DNA from: Plantactinospora sp. KBS50
GTDB taxonomy: Bacteria > Actinomycetota > Actinomycetes > Mycobacteriales > Micromonosporaceae
Assembly (NCBI RefSeq): GCF_002285795.1
Contig: NZ_CP022961.1
Coordinates: 2,294,001-2,358,000 of the forward strand
Reading direction: 5' to 3'
Length of the DNA: 64,000 nucleotides
Made by a program: the position numbers and the translations under genes. Of this stretch, positions 7,209 through 15,138 are shown in pieces. Position 1 is the first letter of the stretch; the number at the start of each line of letters is the position of its first letter. A model generated the notes under the pieces. That model worked only from the letters and a program-made list of their open reading frames with translations, was not told where the DNA came from and ran no database searches.

Positions 7209-9494
7209 TCACTCGGTACGCAGCCCGGCCGGCCGGGTCAACCGGAACAGCGCGGGCAGGCTGCCCGCGGTCACCAGCAGCGCGGTGGCCGCGGCCAGCC
7301 CGGCCGACACGCCGACCACGGTCCAGGACACCGAGAAGGGTACGGCGAGCATGCGCAGCAGGATCGCGCCGAACGCCAGCCCGAACCCGACGGCCAGCAG
7401 CAGGCCGAGCGCGACCGGCAGCGCGGCCTGGTGCAGCACCGACCAGCCGAGGGTGGAGCGCCGGGTGCCGACCGCGACCAGGGTGGCCAGCAGCCGGCGC
7501 CGCTCGCGGAGCTGCTCCAGCATCCCGACCAGCATGCTGGCGCCGATCAGCAGCAGCGTGACGACGGCGCCGGCGTACAGGCCGCGGCGTACCGTGCCGA
7601 ACCGGTCGGCCTCGACGGTCTCGGCGAACGGCCAGGCATTGCCGTGGGCGTCGATCCCGGCCACGGCGTTGCGGACCCGCTCGATGGTGTCCGGGTCGCC
7701 GGGATCGGTGCGCAGGTACACCTCCAGGGGCGCCTGCGGGGCGAGCCGGCGCACGTCCAGGGCCGCGGGGGTCACCAGCAGCCGGCTCCGGGTCCGCCCC
7801 GCCGGGTCGACCCGGGCGGCCACGTGCGGCACCCGCGCCGGCAGCGTCCAGGCCAGCCCGTCCGGCCCCACCCGCAGTTGGCCGCCGGCGCCCGGGTCCG
7901 GGACGGGCGGTCCCACCTCCGGCGGGCCGTCCGCGGCGAACACCCGACCGTCGGCGCAGTCGGGCAGCTCGGCGAACTCGGCCAACGCCGCGCAGTCGCC
8001 GACCCGGACCTCCACCGCGGGCGCCGAGGCCACCGGCTCCGCCGTGGTGGCCTGGACCTGGACGGTCGCCGTGCCACCGGTGACGCCCCGGACGGCGAGC
8101 AGCCGGTCGCGGGCCCCGGCCGGGTCGGCGGCGCTCACCCACGCCTGGGCGCTGGCCCGCGTGGTGTCCTGGCCGGTCGGGGTGGTGTACTGCGCCTGCA
8201 CCGCCGCGAACAGCATCTGCAACCCGATCACCCCGGCCACCGCCACGGCGAGCCCGCCGACCAGCCGGGCCGGCGCGCCGCTGTCGGCCTGCAACCGCCG
8301 CACGGCCAACTGCCAGGCCAGCGGGCCGCCGTGCAGCCGGCGTACCGCCGTCTCGACCAGCCAGGGCAGCAGGAACACGGCGCCGGCCAGCAGCAGCGCG
8401 GCGCCGGCCGCGACCTGGTACTCGACCGGCCCGCCGGTGCGACCGGCGTATCCGTCGGCCAGCAGCGGCCACAGCAGCGCCAGGCCGGCGGCCGGCGCCA
8501 GCAGCCGCCACCACAGCCGCCGCCGGCCGGTGCCGGCCCGCCGGGTCACCCCCAACGGCTCCACCAGCACGCCACGCAGGGCGACAAGCGCGGCCCCGGT
8601 CGCCACCAGCGGTACGGCGAGCGCGACGAGCAGCACCAGCGGCCACCCGGGGCGCACGTCCGCGGCGTACACACTGATGTTCCAGACCGTCACCAGCGGC
8701 ACCACCTGGCGGCCGAGTGCGAAGAGCGCGCCGCCGGCCGCCACCCCGAGCAGCGCGGCGGCGGTGGCCTCGCCGACGGCGACCCGCCGGGTCATCGCGG
8801 CGTCCGCGCCCACCAGGCGCAGCGCGGCCAGCCGGCGGTCCCGGCGTTCGCCGCCGAACCGCACGGCCGCGGCGAGGAAGACCGCGATGGGCAGCAGCAG
8901 TACGACGAAGACGACGACCACCAGCAGGGTCAGGATCGGCCCGAAGCCCTCACCGCGCGGCGCCTCGCCGAAGGCGGTCAACCGGGATGCACGCTCCTCG
9001 GTCAACGAGTCGCTGCCCCGGTAGAAGGCCAGCTCACCCGGCCCGGCCAGACCCTGCGGGCCGATCGTGCCGACCACCCGGGCACCGGCGAGGCGGGGCG
9101 CGAACAGCGCGCCGTCGGGGGAGGCGAGCAGCCGGGCCAGGGCCGGCGACACGACCGCCTCGCCGGCCCGGGGCAGGGCCGCCAGGCCGGGCGGCACGGG
9201 TGCGGCCGGACCCTCGGGGCGCACCATCCGGCCGCGTACCGGCCGGTCCCGGAAGGTGGTGTCGACGGTGGCGACCAGCAGGGTGTCGGCGGCCGCCGGG
9301 ATGGCCTGGCCCACCCGCAGGTCGTCGCGGGCGCTGGTGCGGGCGTCGTGCGCCCGCAGCGCGCCCGGGACGGCGGCGGCCAGCAGCAGCAGCGACACCC
9401 CGATCCCCACGCCCAGCGCGGTCAGCACGGTCCGGGTCCAGCCGTCCCGCCCGCCGGAAACCGCCATCCGGGCGCCGAGCAGCAGGGCGGTCAC
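7209..9494 (-). CDS. ABC transporter permease, FtsX/MacB type
   Basis: The 761-residue membrane protein has an N-terminal transmembrane helix after a short cytoplasmic lead, a large extracytoplasmic loop, then paired FtsX-like permease blocks with about ten helices in total. It forms the membrane part of a transporter with the ATPase encoded just upstream. The GTG start (9492-9494) overlaps the ATPase stop (GTGA), so they are translated together. In this family the two subunits usually export peptides or lipids or resist antimicrobial compounds. The fused, doubled permease is typical of actinomycete FtsX proteins. It is the last gene of the padR operon. Confidence 0.85.
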   Translation of the reverse strand: MTALLLGARMAVSGGRDGWTRTVLTALGVGIGVSLLLLAAAVPGALRAHDARTSARDDLRVGQAIPAAADTLLVATVDTTFRDRPVRGRMVRPEGPAAPVPPGLAALPRAGEAVVSPALARLLASPDGALFAPRLAGARVVGTIGPQGLAGPGELAFYRGSDSLTEERASRLTAFGEAPRGEGFGPILTLLVVVVFVVLLLPIAVFLAAAVRFGGERRDRRLAALRLVGADAAMTRRVAVGEATAAALLGVAAGGALFALGRQVVPLVTVWNISVYAADVRPGWPLVLLVALAVPLVATGAALVALRGVLVEPLGVTRRAGTGRRRLWWRLLAPAAGLALLWPLLADGYAGRTGGPVEYQVAAGAALLLAGAVFLLPWLVETAVRRLHGGPLAWQLAVRRLQADSGAPARLVGGLAVAVAGVIGLQMLFAAVQAQYTTPTGQDTTRASAQAWVSAADPAGARDRLLAVRGVTGGTATVQVQATTAEPVASAPAVEVRVGDCAALAEFAELPDCADGRVFAADGPPEVGPPVPDPGAGGQLRVGPDGLAWTLPARVPHVAARVDPAGRTRSRLLVTPAALDVRRLAPQAPLEVYLRTDPGDPDTIERVRNAVAGIDAHGNAWPFAETVEADRFGTVRRGLYAGAVVTLLLIGASMLVGMLEQLRERRRLLATLVAVGTRRSTLGWSVLHQAALPVALGLLLAVGFGLAFGAILLRMLAVPFSVSWTVVGVSAGLAAATALLVTAGSLPALFRLTRPAGLRTE

Positions 9495-10225
9495 GCCGCG
9501 ACCGCCGGTTGGATGGTGCGGCCGTCCCGGACCACCACCTCCCGATCGGCGTACGCGGCCACCCGGGCCTCGTGGGTGACCAGCACGACCGCCGCCGCGG
9601 TGTCCCGGGCCGCCGCCGTCAGCAGCCGCATCACCCGCTCGCCGTTGAGCGAGTCCAGCGCCCCGGTCGGTTCGTCGGCGAACACCACCCGGGGGCCGGT
9701 GACCAGCGCGCGGGCCACGGCCACCCGCTGCGCCTGGCCGCCGGAGACCTCACCCGGCCGCTTGCCGGCCAGGTCGGCGACCTCCAACCGGTCCAGCCAG
9801 TCCCCGGCGCGCCGCTCGGCGGCCCGGCGGCCGAGCCGGTCCAGCCGCAGCGGCAGGGCCACGTTCTCCAGGCAGGTCAGTTCGGGCACCAGCTGGCCGA
9901 ACTGGAAGACGAACCCGAACTCGCGGCGGCGCAGCGCACTGCGCCCGGCGTCGCCCAGCCCGGCCAGGTCCCGGCCCTGGTAGCGCACCGTCCCGGCATC
10001 CGGCGCGAGGATGCCGGCCAGGCAGTGCAGCAGGGTCGACTTGCCGGAACCGGACGGACCCATCACCGCCACCATGTCACCGGCCTCGACCCGCAGCGCG
10101 GCGCCGGCCAGCGCGGGAGTCGGGCCGAAGCGCCGGTGCAGGTCGGTGGCGACCAGCAGCGGCTCGGTCGCGGGGCCGGGGCGCCGCGCCGGGTCGCCGG
10201 CGGGCGCGGTGGCCGGGGCGCTCAT
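9491..10225 (-). CDS. ABC transporter ATPase, LolD/MacB type
   Basis: The 244-residue ATPase has a complete set of motifs: Walker A GPSGSGKST (56-64), Q-loop Q108, signature SGGQ (161-164), Walker B VVFADE (180-185) and switch His218. The phrase DEPTGALDS is typical of ATPases that pair with FtsX/MacB permeases. The ATG at 10223-10225 overlaps the padR stop (ATGA), and its own stop overlaps the permease start, so padR, ATPase and permease form one coupled operon. The first ~20 residues are Pro/Ala-rich and probably disordered. Confidence 0.9.
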   Translation of the reverse strand: MSAPATAPAGDPARRPGPATEPLLVATDLHRRFGPTPALAGAALRVEAGDMVAVMGPSGSGKSTLLHCLAGILAPDAGTVRYQGRDLAGLGDAGRSALRRREFGFVFQFGQLVPELTCLENVALPLRLDRLGRRAAERRAGDWLDRLEVADLAGKRPGEVSGGQAQRVAVARALVTGPRVVFADEPTGALDSLNGERVMRLLTAAARDTAAAVVLVTHEARVAAYADREVVVRDGRTIQPAVAA

Positions 10226-10749
10226 CGCGCCGTCACCCGCGCGGCCAGGTCGTCCAGACGGGCGGCGGTCAGGTCCAGCCAGCGCAGGTCCGCCTCCAGG
10301 TGGAACAGCGCGTGGTCGCAGATGAGCTGGTCGGCGAGGTCGCCGCCGGACTTGCGCCGGGTCAGCTCCCGCATCATCCGCAGGTGCTCCGCCCGCTGCA
10401 CGTCCAGCAGGTCGGCGGCCGAGCGGCCGGTGAGCAGCGCCAGCACGAGCTTGGTGTAGAGCACGCTGTGCAGGTACGGCTCGGGCCGTTCCGGCGTCGA
10501 CAGCCAGCGCTGCACGTCGGTGACCCCGGCCGCGGTGATCGCGTACCGCTTGCGCTCCGGTCCCGACCCGGGCTCCACCGCGTCCACCTCGACCAGCCCG
10601 GTCCGCAGCAATCGGGACAGCGTGGCGTACACCTGGCCGTACGGCACGGGGCGGGCCTGCCCGAACCGTTCGTCGTAGGTGCGTTTGAGGTCGTAGCCGT
10701 GCCGGGGGCCGCTCTCCAGCAGGCCGAGGAAGGTCTGTCCGATCGACAT
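10222..10749 (-). CDS. PadR-family transcriptional regulator
   Basis: The 175-residue product has the N-terminal winged helix of PadR proteins (LGLLESGPRHGYDLKRTYDERFG, with the typical GYDL turn) and a C-terminal helical part that mediates dimerisation. PadR repressors often control a neighbouring drug or peptide ABC exporter and release DNA when the toxic ligand binds; the coupled ATPase and permease here fit that pattern. The ATG at 10747-10749 has no ribosome-binding site; a TATAGT -10 element lies 7 nt upstream, so the mRNA is probably leaderless. Repeats overlapping that promoter are the likely autoregulatory operator. Confidence 0.88.
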   Translation of the reverse strand: MSIGQTFLGLLESGPRHGYDLKRTYDERFGQARPVPYGQVYATLSRLLRTGLVEVDAVEPGSGPERKRYAITAAGVTDVQRWLSTPERPEPYLHSVLYTKLVLALLTGRSAADLLDVQRAEHLRMMRELTRRKSGGDLADQLICDHALFHLEADLRWLDLTAARLDDLAARVTAR

Positions 10750-10756
10750 GGCCGAG

Positions 10757-10797
10757 ACTATACACATCGCGTATACGCGTCGCGTGTACGCCTCGGC
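10757..10797 (-). promoter_or_regulatory. Leaderless promoter and repeated operator of the padR operon
   Basis: On the minus strand TATAGT (10757-10762) is a TANNNT -10 element ending 7 nt before the padR ATG, the classic actinobacterial arrangement for leaderless transcripts. Starting at the same place, three 13-bp near-repeats follow each other: TATACACATCGCG (10759-10771), TATACGCGTCGCG (10772-10784) and TGTACGCCTCGGC (10785-10797). A perfect 12-bp palindrome CGCGTATACGCG (10768-10779) spans the first junction. Binding of PadR here would block its own transcription; this is inference. Confidence 0.6.
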
Positions 10798-10823
10798 GTC
10801 GGGGCGTCCGGCCAAGGTCGACA

Positions 10824-10882
10824 CGACTTCGGCGAAGTCGGGGGGTCGAGGTCACCCGGACCCCCCGACTTCGGCGAAGTCG
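10824..10882 (-). terminator. Long inverted repeat after the nucleobase permease gene
   Basis: Two 24-bp arms (10824-10847 and 10859-10882) are complementary except for one position and enclose an 11-nt loop. Each arm itself contains the smaller palindrome CGACTTCGGCGAAGTCG. The element lies downstream of the permease stop (10939) on the minus strand and upstream of the padR promoter, so it most likely ends the permease transcript and insulates padR. A third partial copy, GGCGAAGTCGGGAGGCGG, follows at about 10888. Confidence 0.65.
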
Positions 10883-10938
10883 GAAGGCGGCGAAGTCGGG
10901 AGGCGGGGAAGCGGGGAGGCAGCCGGGAGGCGGTGGTC

Positions 10939-12327
10939 CTACGCCGGTGCCGCCGGGCTGTCCCGGGCCGGGTCGGCGGCGTCGGACCCTTCGGACCCGT
11001 TGGAGCGGTCGGACCCGCCGGAGCCGCCGCGTGCCCGCTCGACCAGACGCATCAGGTGGAAGACCAGCAGCGCGGCGCCCGAACCGAGCGCGATCCCGTT
11101 GAACGACAGGTCGCCGGCGGTGAGGGTGTAGTTGGCGGCGCCCACGATCACCGCCACGGCGGCGGTCATCAGGTTCACCGGGTCGTGGAAGTCGACCCGG
11201 TTCTCCAGCCAGATCCGGGCGCCCAGCACCGCGATGAGGCCGTACAGCACGGTGGTGGCGCCGCCCAGCACCCCGGCCGGCACGGTCAGGATGAGCGCAC
11301 CGAACTTCGGGCACAGTCCCAGCAGCACGGCCGTCCCGCCGGCCACCCAGTAGGCCGCGGTCGAATAGACCCGGGTCGCCGCCATCACCCCGATGTTCTC
11401 CGCGTACGTGGTGGTGCCGGAGCCGCCGCCGGCGCCGGCCAGCGCGGTCGCCAGGCCGTCGCCGAGGAACGCCCGGCCGAGTTGGCGGTCCAGATCCTGC
11501 CCGGTCATCGCGGCCACCGCCTTCACATGGCCGGCGTTCTCGGCGATCAGCACCAGGATGACCGGCGCGATGAGCGCGACCGCGCGCCAGCCGAACGCCG
11601 GCGCGTGGAACGCCGGCAATCCGACCCAGGCGGCCTCGGCCAGCCGCCGGGTCGCCGCCGGGTCCAGCCCGCCGACCGCCGCCGCGAAGACCCAGCCGAG
11701 CACCACGCCGAGCAGGATGGACAGCCGGCCGAGGAAACCCCGCAGCGCCACCGTGGCCAGCAGGATCACGGCGATCGTCAGCACCGCGATGCCGGGCTGC
11801 GCGCGTACCCCGCCGTTGCCGCCGCCGTCCCAGGCGACCGGCGCGAGGTTCAGCCCGATCAGCATGACGATCGCGCCGGTCACCACCGGCGGCATCAGCG
11901 CGGTGATCCACCGGCTGCCGACGGCCTGGACCAGCAGGCCGACGGCGGCCAGCAGCACGCCGGTGACCAGGATGCCGCCGAGCGCCGGACCGATGTCGCC
12001 GCCGGAGGTCGCGGCCAGCACCGGCGCGATGAAGGCGAACGAGGAGCCCAGGTACGACGGCACGCGGCCCCGGGTCACCAGCAGGAACAGCATGGTGCCC
12101 AGTCCGGAGAAGAACAGCGTGGTGGCCGGCGGGAAGCCGGTGATCAGCGGCACCGTGAAGGTGGCGCCGAACATGGCCACCACGTGCTGTACGCCGACCC
12201 CGACCGTGCGCGGCCAGGAGAGCCGCTCGCCGGGGCGTACCACGTCACCTGGCCGGATCGTCCGGCCGTTTCCGTGCACCGACCAGCCGAACGCGCGGCC
12301 GGCGGATCCGGTGGGGGATTCGCCCAT
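10939..12327 (-). CDS. Uracil-xanthine permease (NCS2 family)
   Basis: The 462-residue product is an NCS2/UraA-type proton-linked nucleobase importer with about 14 transmembrane segments. Diagnostic stretches are the glutamate-bearing motifs IAENAGHVKAV and TTYAENIGVMAATRVYS, which line the substrate site in UraA, and the N-terminal QHVVAMFGATFTVP. The ATG at 12325-12327 follows AAAGG at a rather long distance; an in-frame GTG at 12361-12363 with GGAGG 11 nt upstream is the alternative start. The C-terminus is Ser/Gly/Asp-rich. It stands alone between a strong terminator and the APC carrier gene. Confidence 0.88.
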   Translation of the reverse strand: MGESPTGSAGRAFGWSVHGNGRTIRPGDVVRPGERLSWPRTVGVGVQHVVAMFGATFTVPLITGFPPATTLFFSGLGTMLFLLVTRGRVPSYLGSSFAFIAPVLAATSGGDIGPALGGILVTGVLLAAVGLLVQAVGSRWITALMPPVVTGAIVMLIGLNLAPVAWDGGGNGGVRAQPGIAVLTIAVILLATVALRGFLGRLSILLGVVLGWVFAAAVGGLDPAATRRLAEAAWVGLPAFHAPAFGWRAVALIAPVILVLIAENAGHVKAVAAMTGQDLDRQLGRAFLGDGLATALAGAGGGSGTTTYAENIGVMAATRVYSTAAYWVAGGTAVLLGLCPKFGALILTVPAGVLGGATTVLYGLIAVLGARIWLENRVDFHDPVNLMTAAVAVIVGAANYTLTAGDLSFNGIALGSGAALLVFHLMRLVERARGGSGGSDRSNGSEGSDAADPARDSPAAPA

Positions 12328-12444
12328 GCGGCTGCCATGCCTTTCGAAGGAGTTGAGAGTCACCGTCGCCGCAACCTCCGGCCGGTGTCAAGCATCGGCG
12401 CCCGCGTATCCCGGGCCGGCGCGGTCCGGTCGTACCGGCGGCGG

Positions 12445-14394
12445 CTACCCCACGTGCACGTGCGGCCGGCGGCGGCGGTCCGGCTCGGCCTGCCGCAGCA
12501 CCTCCCGGGTCACCACCGCGACCTCGCCGTCGCCGAAGAAGAGGTAGCGCAGCAGGTGCCCCACCGGGTTGCCCTCGGTCCAGTCGAAGTAGACGTGCGG
12601 CGACCGGCCGGTGCGGTCGCGCAGGTGCAGCAGCAGCGCGGCGATCGAGTTGGCCACGCTGGGACCCTCGATCCGCAGGATGCGGTAGCCGTACCGCTCC
12701 TCGGCGTGGACCGTGAGGTGCGCCTCGAACTGGGACGGGTCGCGGACCGTCACCTCCATGAACAGCACCGGCTGCTCCGGTGGCAGGTTGTTGTCCGCCC
12801 GTTCCTCGGCGGCCTTGGTGCGGTACTCGACCTCGTCCCGCTCCTGCGGTTCGTTCGCGAAGATCCGCAGCTCGCCGTGCGCCCCCGCCTCGTCGACCAT
12901 CCGGCGCGCGGCGCGGCTCATCGACACCTCGCTGACCCGCAGTTCGGTGGCGCGCAGCGCCCGGGACAGCAGCGAGGTGCCGACGATGCCGACGATGAAC
13001 AGCGAGGCGATCTTCACCCCGTCCGGCCGTTCCAGGATGTTCGCCGCCGTGGTGTAGACCAGCACCGCGGTGATCGTGGTGAACGCGACCGCCTGCCGGC
13101 GCTGCCGGCGGCGCCGGGCCGAGAGCGTGACGGCGACCGCGGCCGACGTGATCAGCACCAGCACGCCGGTGGCGTACGCCCCGCCCTGGGCGGTGACGTC
13201 GGCCTGGAAGGCGATGGTGATCAGGAACGAGACGCCGGTGAGCACCAGCACGAGCGGACGTACCGCCCGGGTCCAGTTCGGCGCCATCCCGTACCGGGGC
13301 AGGTACCGGGGCAGGAGGTTGAGCAGCCCCGCCATGGCCGAGGCGCCGGCGAACCACAGGATCAGCACCGTGCTGATGTCGTACACGGTGCCGAAGCCGT
13401 TACCGAGGTAGGCGTGCGCGAGGTACGCCAGCGCCCGGCCGTTGGCCCGCCCGCCGGCCTCGAACTCGTGTTCCGGGATCAGCGTCACCGTGACCACGCT
13501 GCTGGTGATCAGGTAGGCGCACATGATCAGCGCGGCCGTGCTGAGCAGCCGGCGGGCGCCCCGGATCCGGCCCTCGGGACGGCGGGGCTGCTCGCCCTTC
13601 CCGCCGCGGATCAGCGGCATCACCGCGACGCCGGTCTCGAAGCCGGAGAGCCCGAGCGCGAGCCGGGGGAAGACGATCAGCGCGATGATCGCGATCCCGA
13701 GCGGGTGCGGATGCTCCCGCAGCAGCGCCGCCCGCCAGTCGCCGACCAGGGTGGGATGCGCGAGCAGCCGGGCCAGGGCCACGGCGATCACCACGGCGTT
13801 GAGCGCCAGGTAGACCGCCACCAGCGTCACGGCGATCCCGATGGCCTCCTGGAATCCCTTGAGGAAGACGGCGCCCAGCCCGGCGATCAGCAGCAGGGTC
13901 ACGCTGACCTGGGTGCCGCGCAGCGCCGCCGGCAGGTACGGGTTCTCCAGGATGTGTGCCGTGGCGTCCGCGGCGGACAGGGTGATGGTGATGATGAAGT
14001 CGGTGGCGGCGAACCCGAGCAGCACCAGCACGAAGAACTTCCCCTGCCAGCGGGGGAGGATGCGTTGCAGCATCGCGATCGAACCCTGCCCGTGCGGGCT
14101 CTCCCGGGCCACCCGCCGGTAGACCGGCAGCGCGCCCAGCAGGGTGAGCGCGACCAGGACCAGGGTGGCCAGCGGGGCGAGCGCACCGGCGGCCAGGGCC
14201 GCGATGCCCGGTTGGTAGCCGAGCGTGGAGAAGTAGTCCAGGCCGGTCAGGCACATGACCTGCCACCAGCGTCGCTGGTGCTCGGGGTCGGGGGCCGCGT
14301 GCGGCCCGCTGTGCTCCGGGCCGAGGCCCTGGAGCAGCCAGCGGCGGACCGGGCCGGCCGGACGTGCCGTCCGCCGCCGCCCCGACCGATCCAC
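12445..14394 (-). CDS. APC-superfamily permease, possibly KimA-like
   Basis: The 649-residue protein has about 12 transmembrane helices (residues ~45-470) and a soluble C-terminal domain of ~170 residues. It belongs to the actinobacterial APC permeases usually labelled amino-acid transporters. In TM1 the stretch [13 protein letters not shown] places Asp53 and Tyr60 seven residues apart, the same spacing as the Asp and Tyr that bind potassium in KimA of Bacillus (SSDALSSVAY). With the cytoplasmic tail this suggests, but does not prove, a KimA/KUP-like cation importer. The codon at 14392-14394 starts the frame; no strong ribosome-binding site is seen. The neighbour upstream is a hypothetical protein. 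Confidence 0.75.
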   Translation of the reverse strand: MDRSGRRRTARPAGPVRRWLLQGLGPEHSGPHAAPDPEHQRRWWQVMCLTGLDYFSTLGYQPGIAALAAGALAPLATLVLVALTLLGALPVYRRVARESPHGQGSIAMLQRILPRWQGKFFVLVLLGFAATDFIITITLSAADATAHILENPYLPAALRGTQVSVTLLLIAGLGAVFLKGFQEAIGIAVTLVAVYLALNAVVIAVALARLLAHPTLVGDWRAALLREHPHPLGIAIIALIVFPRLALGLSGFETGVAVMPLIRGGKGEQPRRPEGRIRGARRLLSTAALIMCAYLITSSVVTVTLIPEHEFEAGGRANGRALAYLAHAYLGNGFGTVYDISTVLILWFAGASAMAGLLNLLPRYLPRYGMAPNWTRAVRPLVLVLTGVSFLITIAFQADVTAQGGAYATGVLVLITSAAVAVTLSARRRRQRRQAVAFTTITAVLVYTTAANILERPDGVKIASLFIVGIVGTSLLSRALRATELRVSEVSMSRAARRMVDEAGAHGELRIFANEPQERDEVEYRTKAAEERADNNLPPEQPVLFMEVTVRDPSQFEAHLTVHAEERYGYRILRIEGPSVANSIAALLLHLRDRTGRSPHVYFDWTEGNPVGHLLRYLFFGDGEVAVVTREVLRQAEPDRRRRPHVHVG

Positions 14395-14448
14395 CCGTCA
14401 CCGCTCCTCCCGCCGCCGGCGCCACGGCACCGCCACCCGGGCCAATCG

Positions 14449-15021
14449 TCACAAAACGGTGCGGTCGGTGGAGTCGAAACGGCCGGGGTCGCCGCCGAAC
14501 AGCTCGACCTGTTCGGCGGCGGCCGGCATCGGCCCGCCGTGCGGCGGTGGCGGCCGGTCGGAGCCGGGCGGCCGGGAGTAGCGCCGCTCGCCGGTCACCG
14601 CGCGCCGGCCGGTGACGTACAGCGTCACCAGGCGGACCGGCGCGGGCGGTGCCTCGACAGGCCGGTCGCCCCAGCGGATCCAGACGGCGGTCCGGCCGGC
14701 CTCCGCCTCGGCCAGCAGCTTCTGCACCGACCGGCGGCGACCGCCGTGGTCGACCTCCAGCACCACCGGACCGCCGTCCGGGCGGGCACAGCCGACGTCC
14801 ACCCAGGAGTGCTGGCGCTCGTACGGCGGCGGCAGCGGCAGGACGCTGGGCGCGCGCCGGTACACCCGCCAGCCCCGCTGCCGGCCCCAGGCCAGGACGG
14901 CGGAGACCAGCAGCTCGGTCACCTCGTCGGCCGTGCGGTCCAGGAAGCTCAGCCCGGACAGGTACGCGGTGAGCGCCGTGGCGATCTCGTCGCCGTCGTC
15001 GGTCGCGGCCGTCCCGCTCAA
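14449..15021 (-). CDS. Hypothetical protein with a nuclease-like D-x(n)-ExD pattern
   Basis: I do not recognise this 190-residue protein. The middle contains HSWVDVG followed by VVLEVDHG about 13 residues later; a buried Asp on one strand and E-x-D on the next resemble the core of PD-(D/E)xK nucleases, but the fold is not established. The C-terminal 40 residues are Pro/Gly-rich. The frame opens with TTG at 15019-15021, with only weak purine-rich sequence upstream. That TTG overlaps the stop of an 11-codon ORF (ATG at 15051-15053), so coupling to a leader peptide is possible. Third-position GC is high, supporting real coding. Confidence 0.6.
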   Translation of the reverse strand: MSGTAATDDGDEIATALTAYLSGLSFLDRTADEVTELLVSAVLAWGRQRGWRVYRRAPSVLPLPPPYERQHSWVDVGCARPDGGPVVLEVDHGGRRRSVQKLLAEAEAGRTAVWIRWGDRPVEAPPAPVRLVTLYVTGRRAVTGERRYSRPPGSDRPPPPHGGPMPAAAEQVELFGGDPGRFDSTDRTVL

Positions 15022-15053
15022 CCCGGTCCCACCCTTCCCTCGGCCTCGGTCAT
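15018..15053 (-). other. Possible 11-codon leader ORF overlapping the TTG start
   Basis: ATG at 15051-15053 opens MTEAEGRVGPG and stops at a TGA (15018-15020) that overlaps the TTG start of the hypothetical gene (TTGA). No ribosome-binding site precedes it, so it would be leaderless. It may be fortuitous. Confidence 0.25.
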
Positions 15054-15099
15054 TATGCCGAGGATTAGCGCGCCCGACCGCTGGGCAACTGCCCGGGAC

Positions 15100-15138
15100 A
15101 TGAGCGAGCGCAGCGAGCCCGGTGGAGCGTCGCGATGA
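15100..15138 (+). other. 12-codon leader ORF overlapping the MFS gene start
   Basis: ATG at 15100-15102 opens MSERSEPGGASR and ends at TGA 15136-15138, which overlaps the MFS ATG (15135-15137) as ATGA. The DNA GAGCGAGCGCAGCGAGC in it is a low-complexity, partly self-complementary stretch of the type scattered between genes in Micromonosporaceae (recollection, not verified). It may be a repeated element that happens to be read as a coupled leader. Confidence 0.35.

Noticed and set aside
10300-15138. A 1612-codon open frame on the plus strand
   Set aside because: It runs antisense through the padR, permease and APC genes and has a low-complexity His/Gln/Arg composition typical of shadow frames in high-GC DNA. 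Only its last 12 codons (the MFS leader) are of interest.
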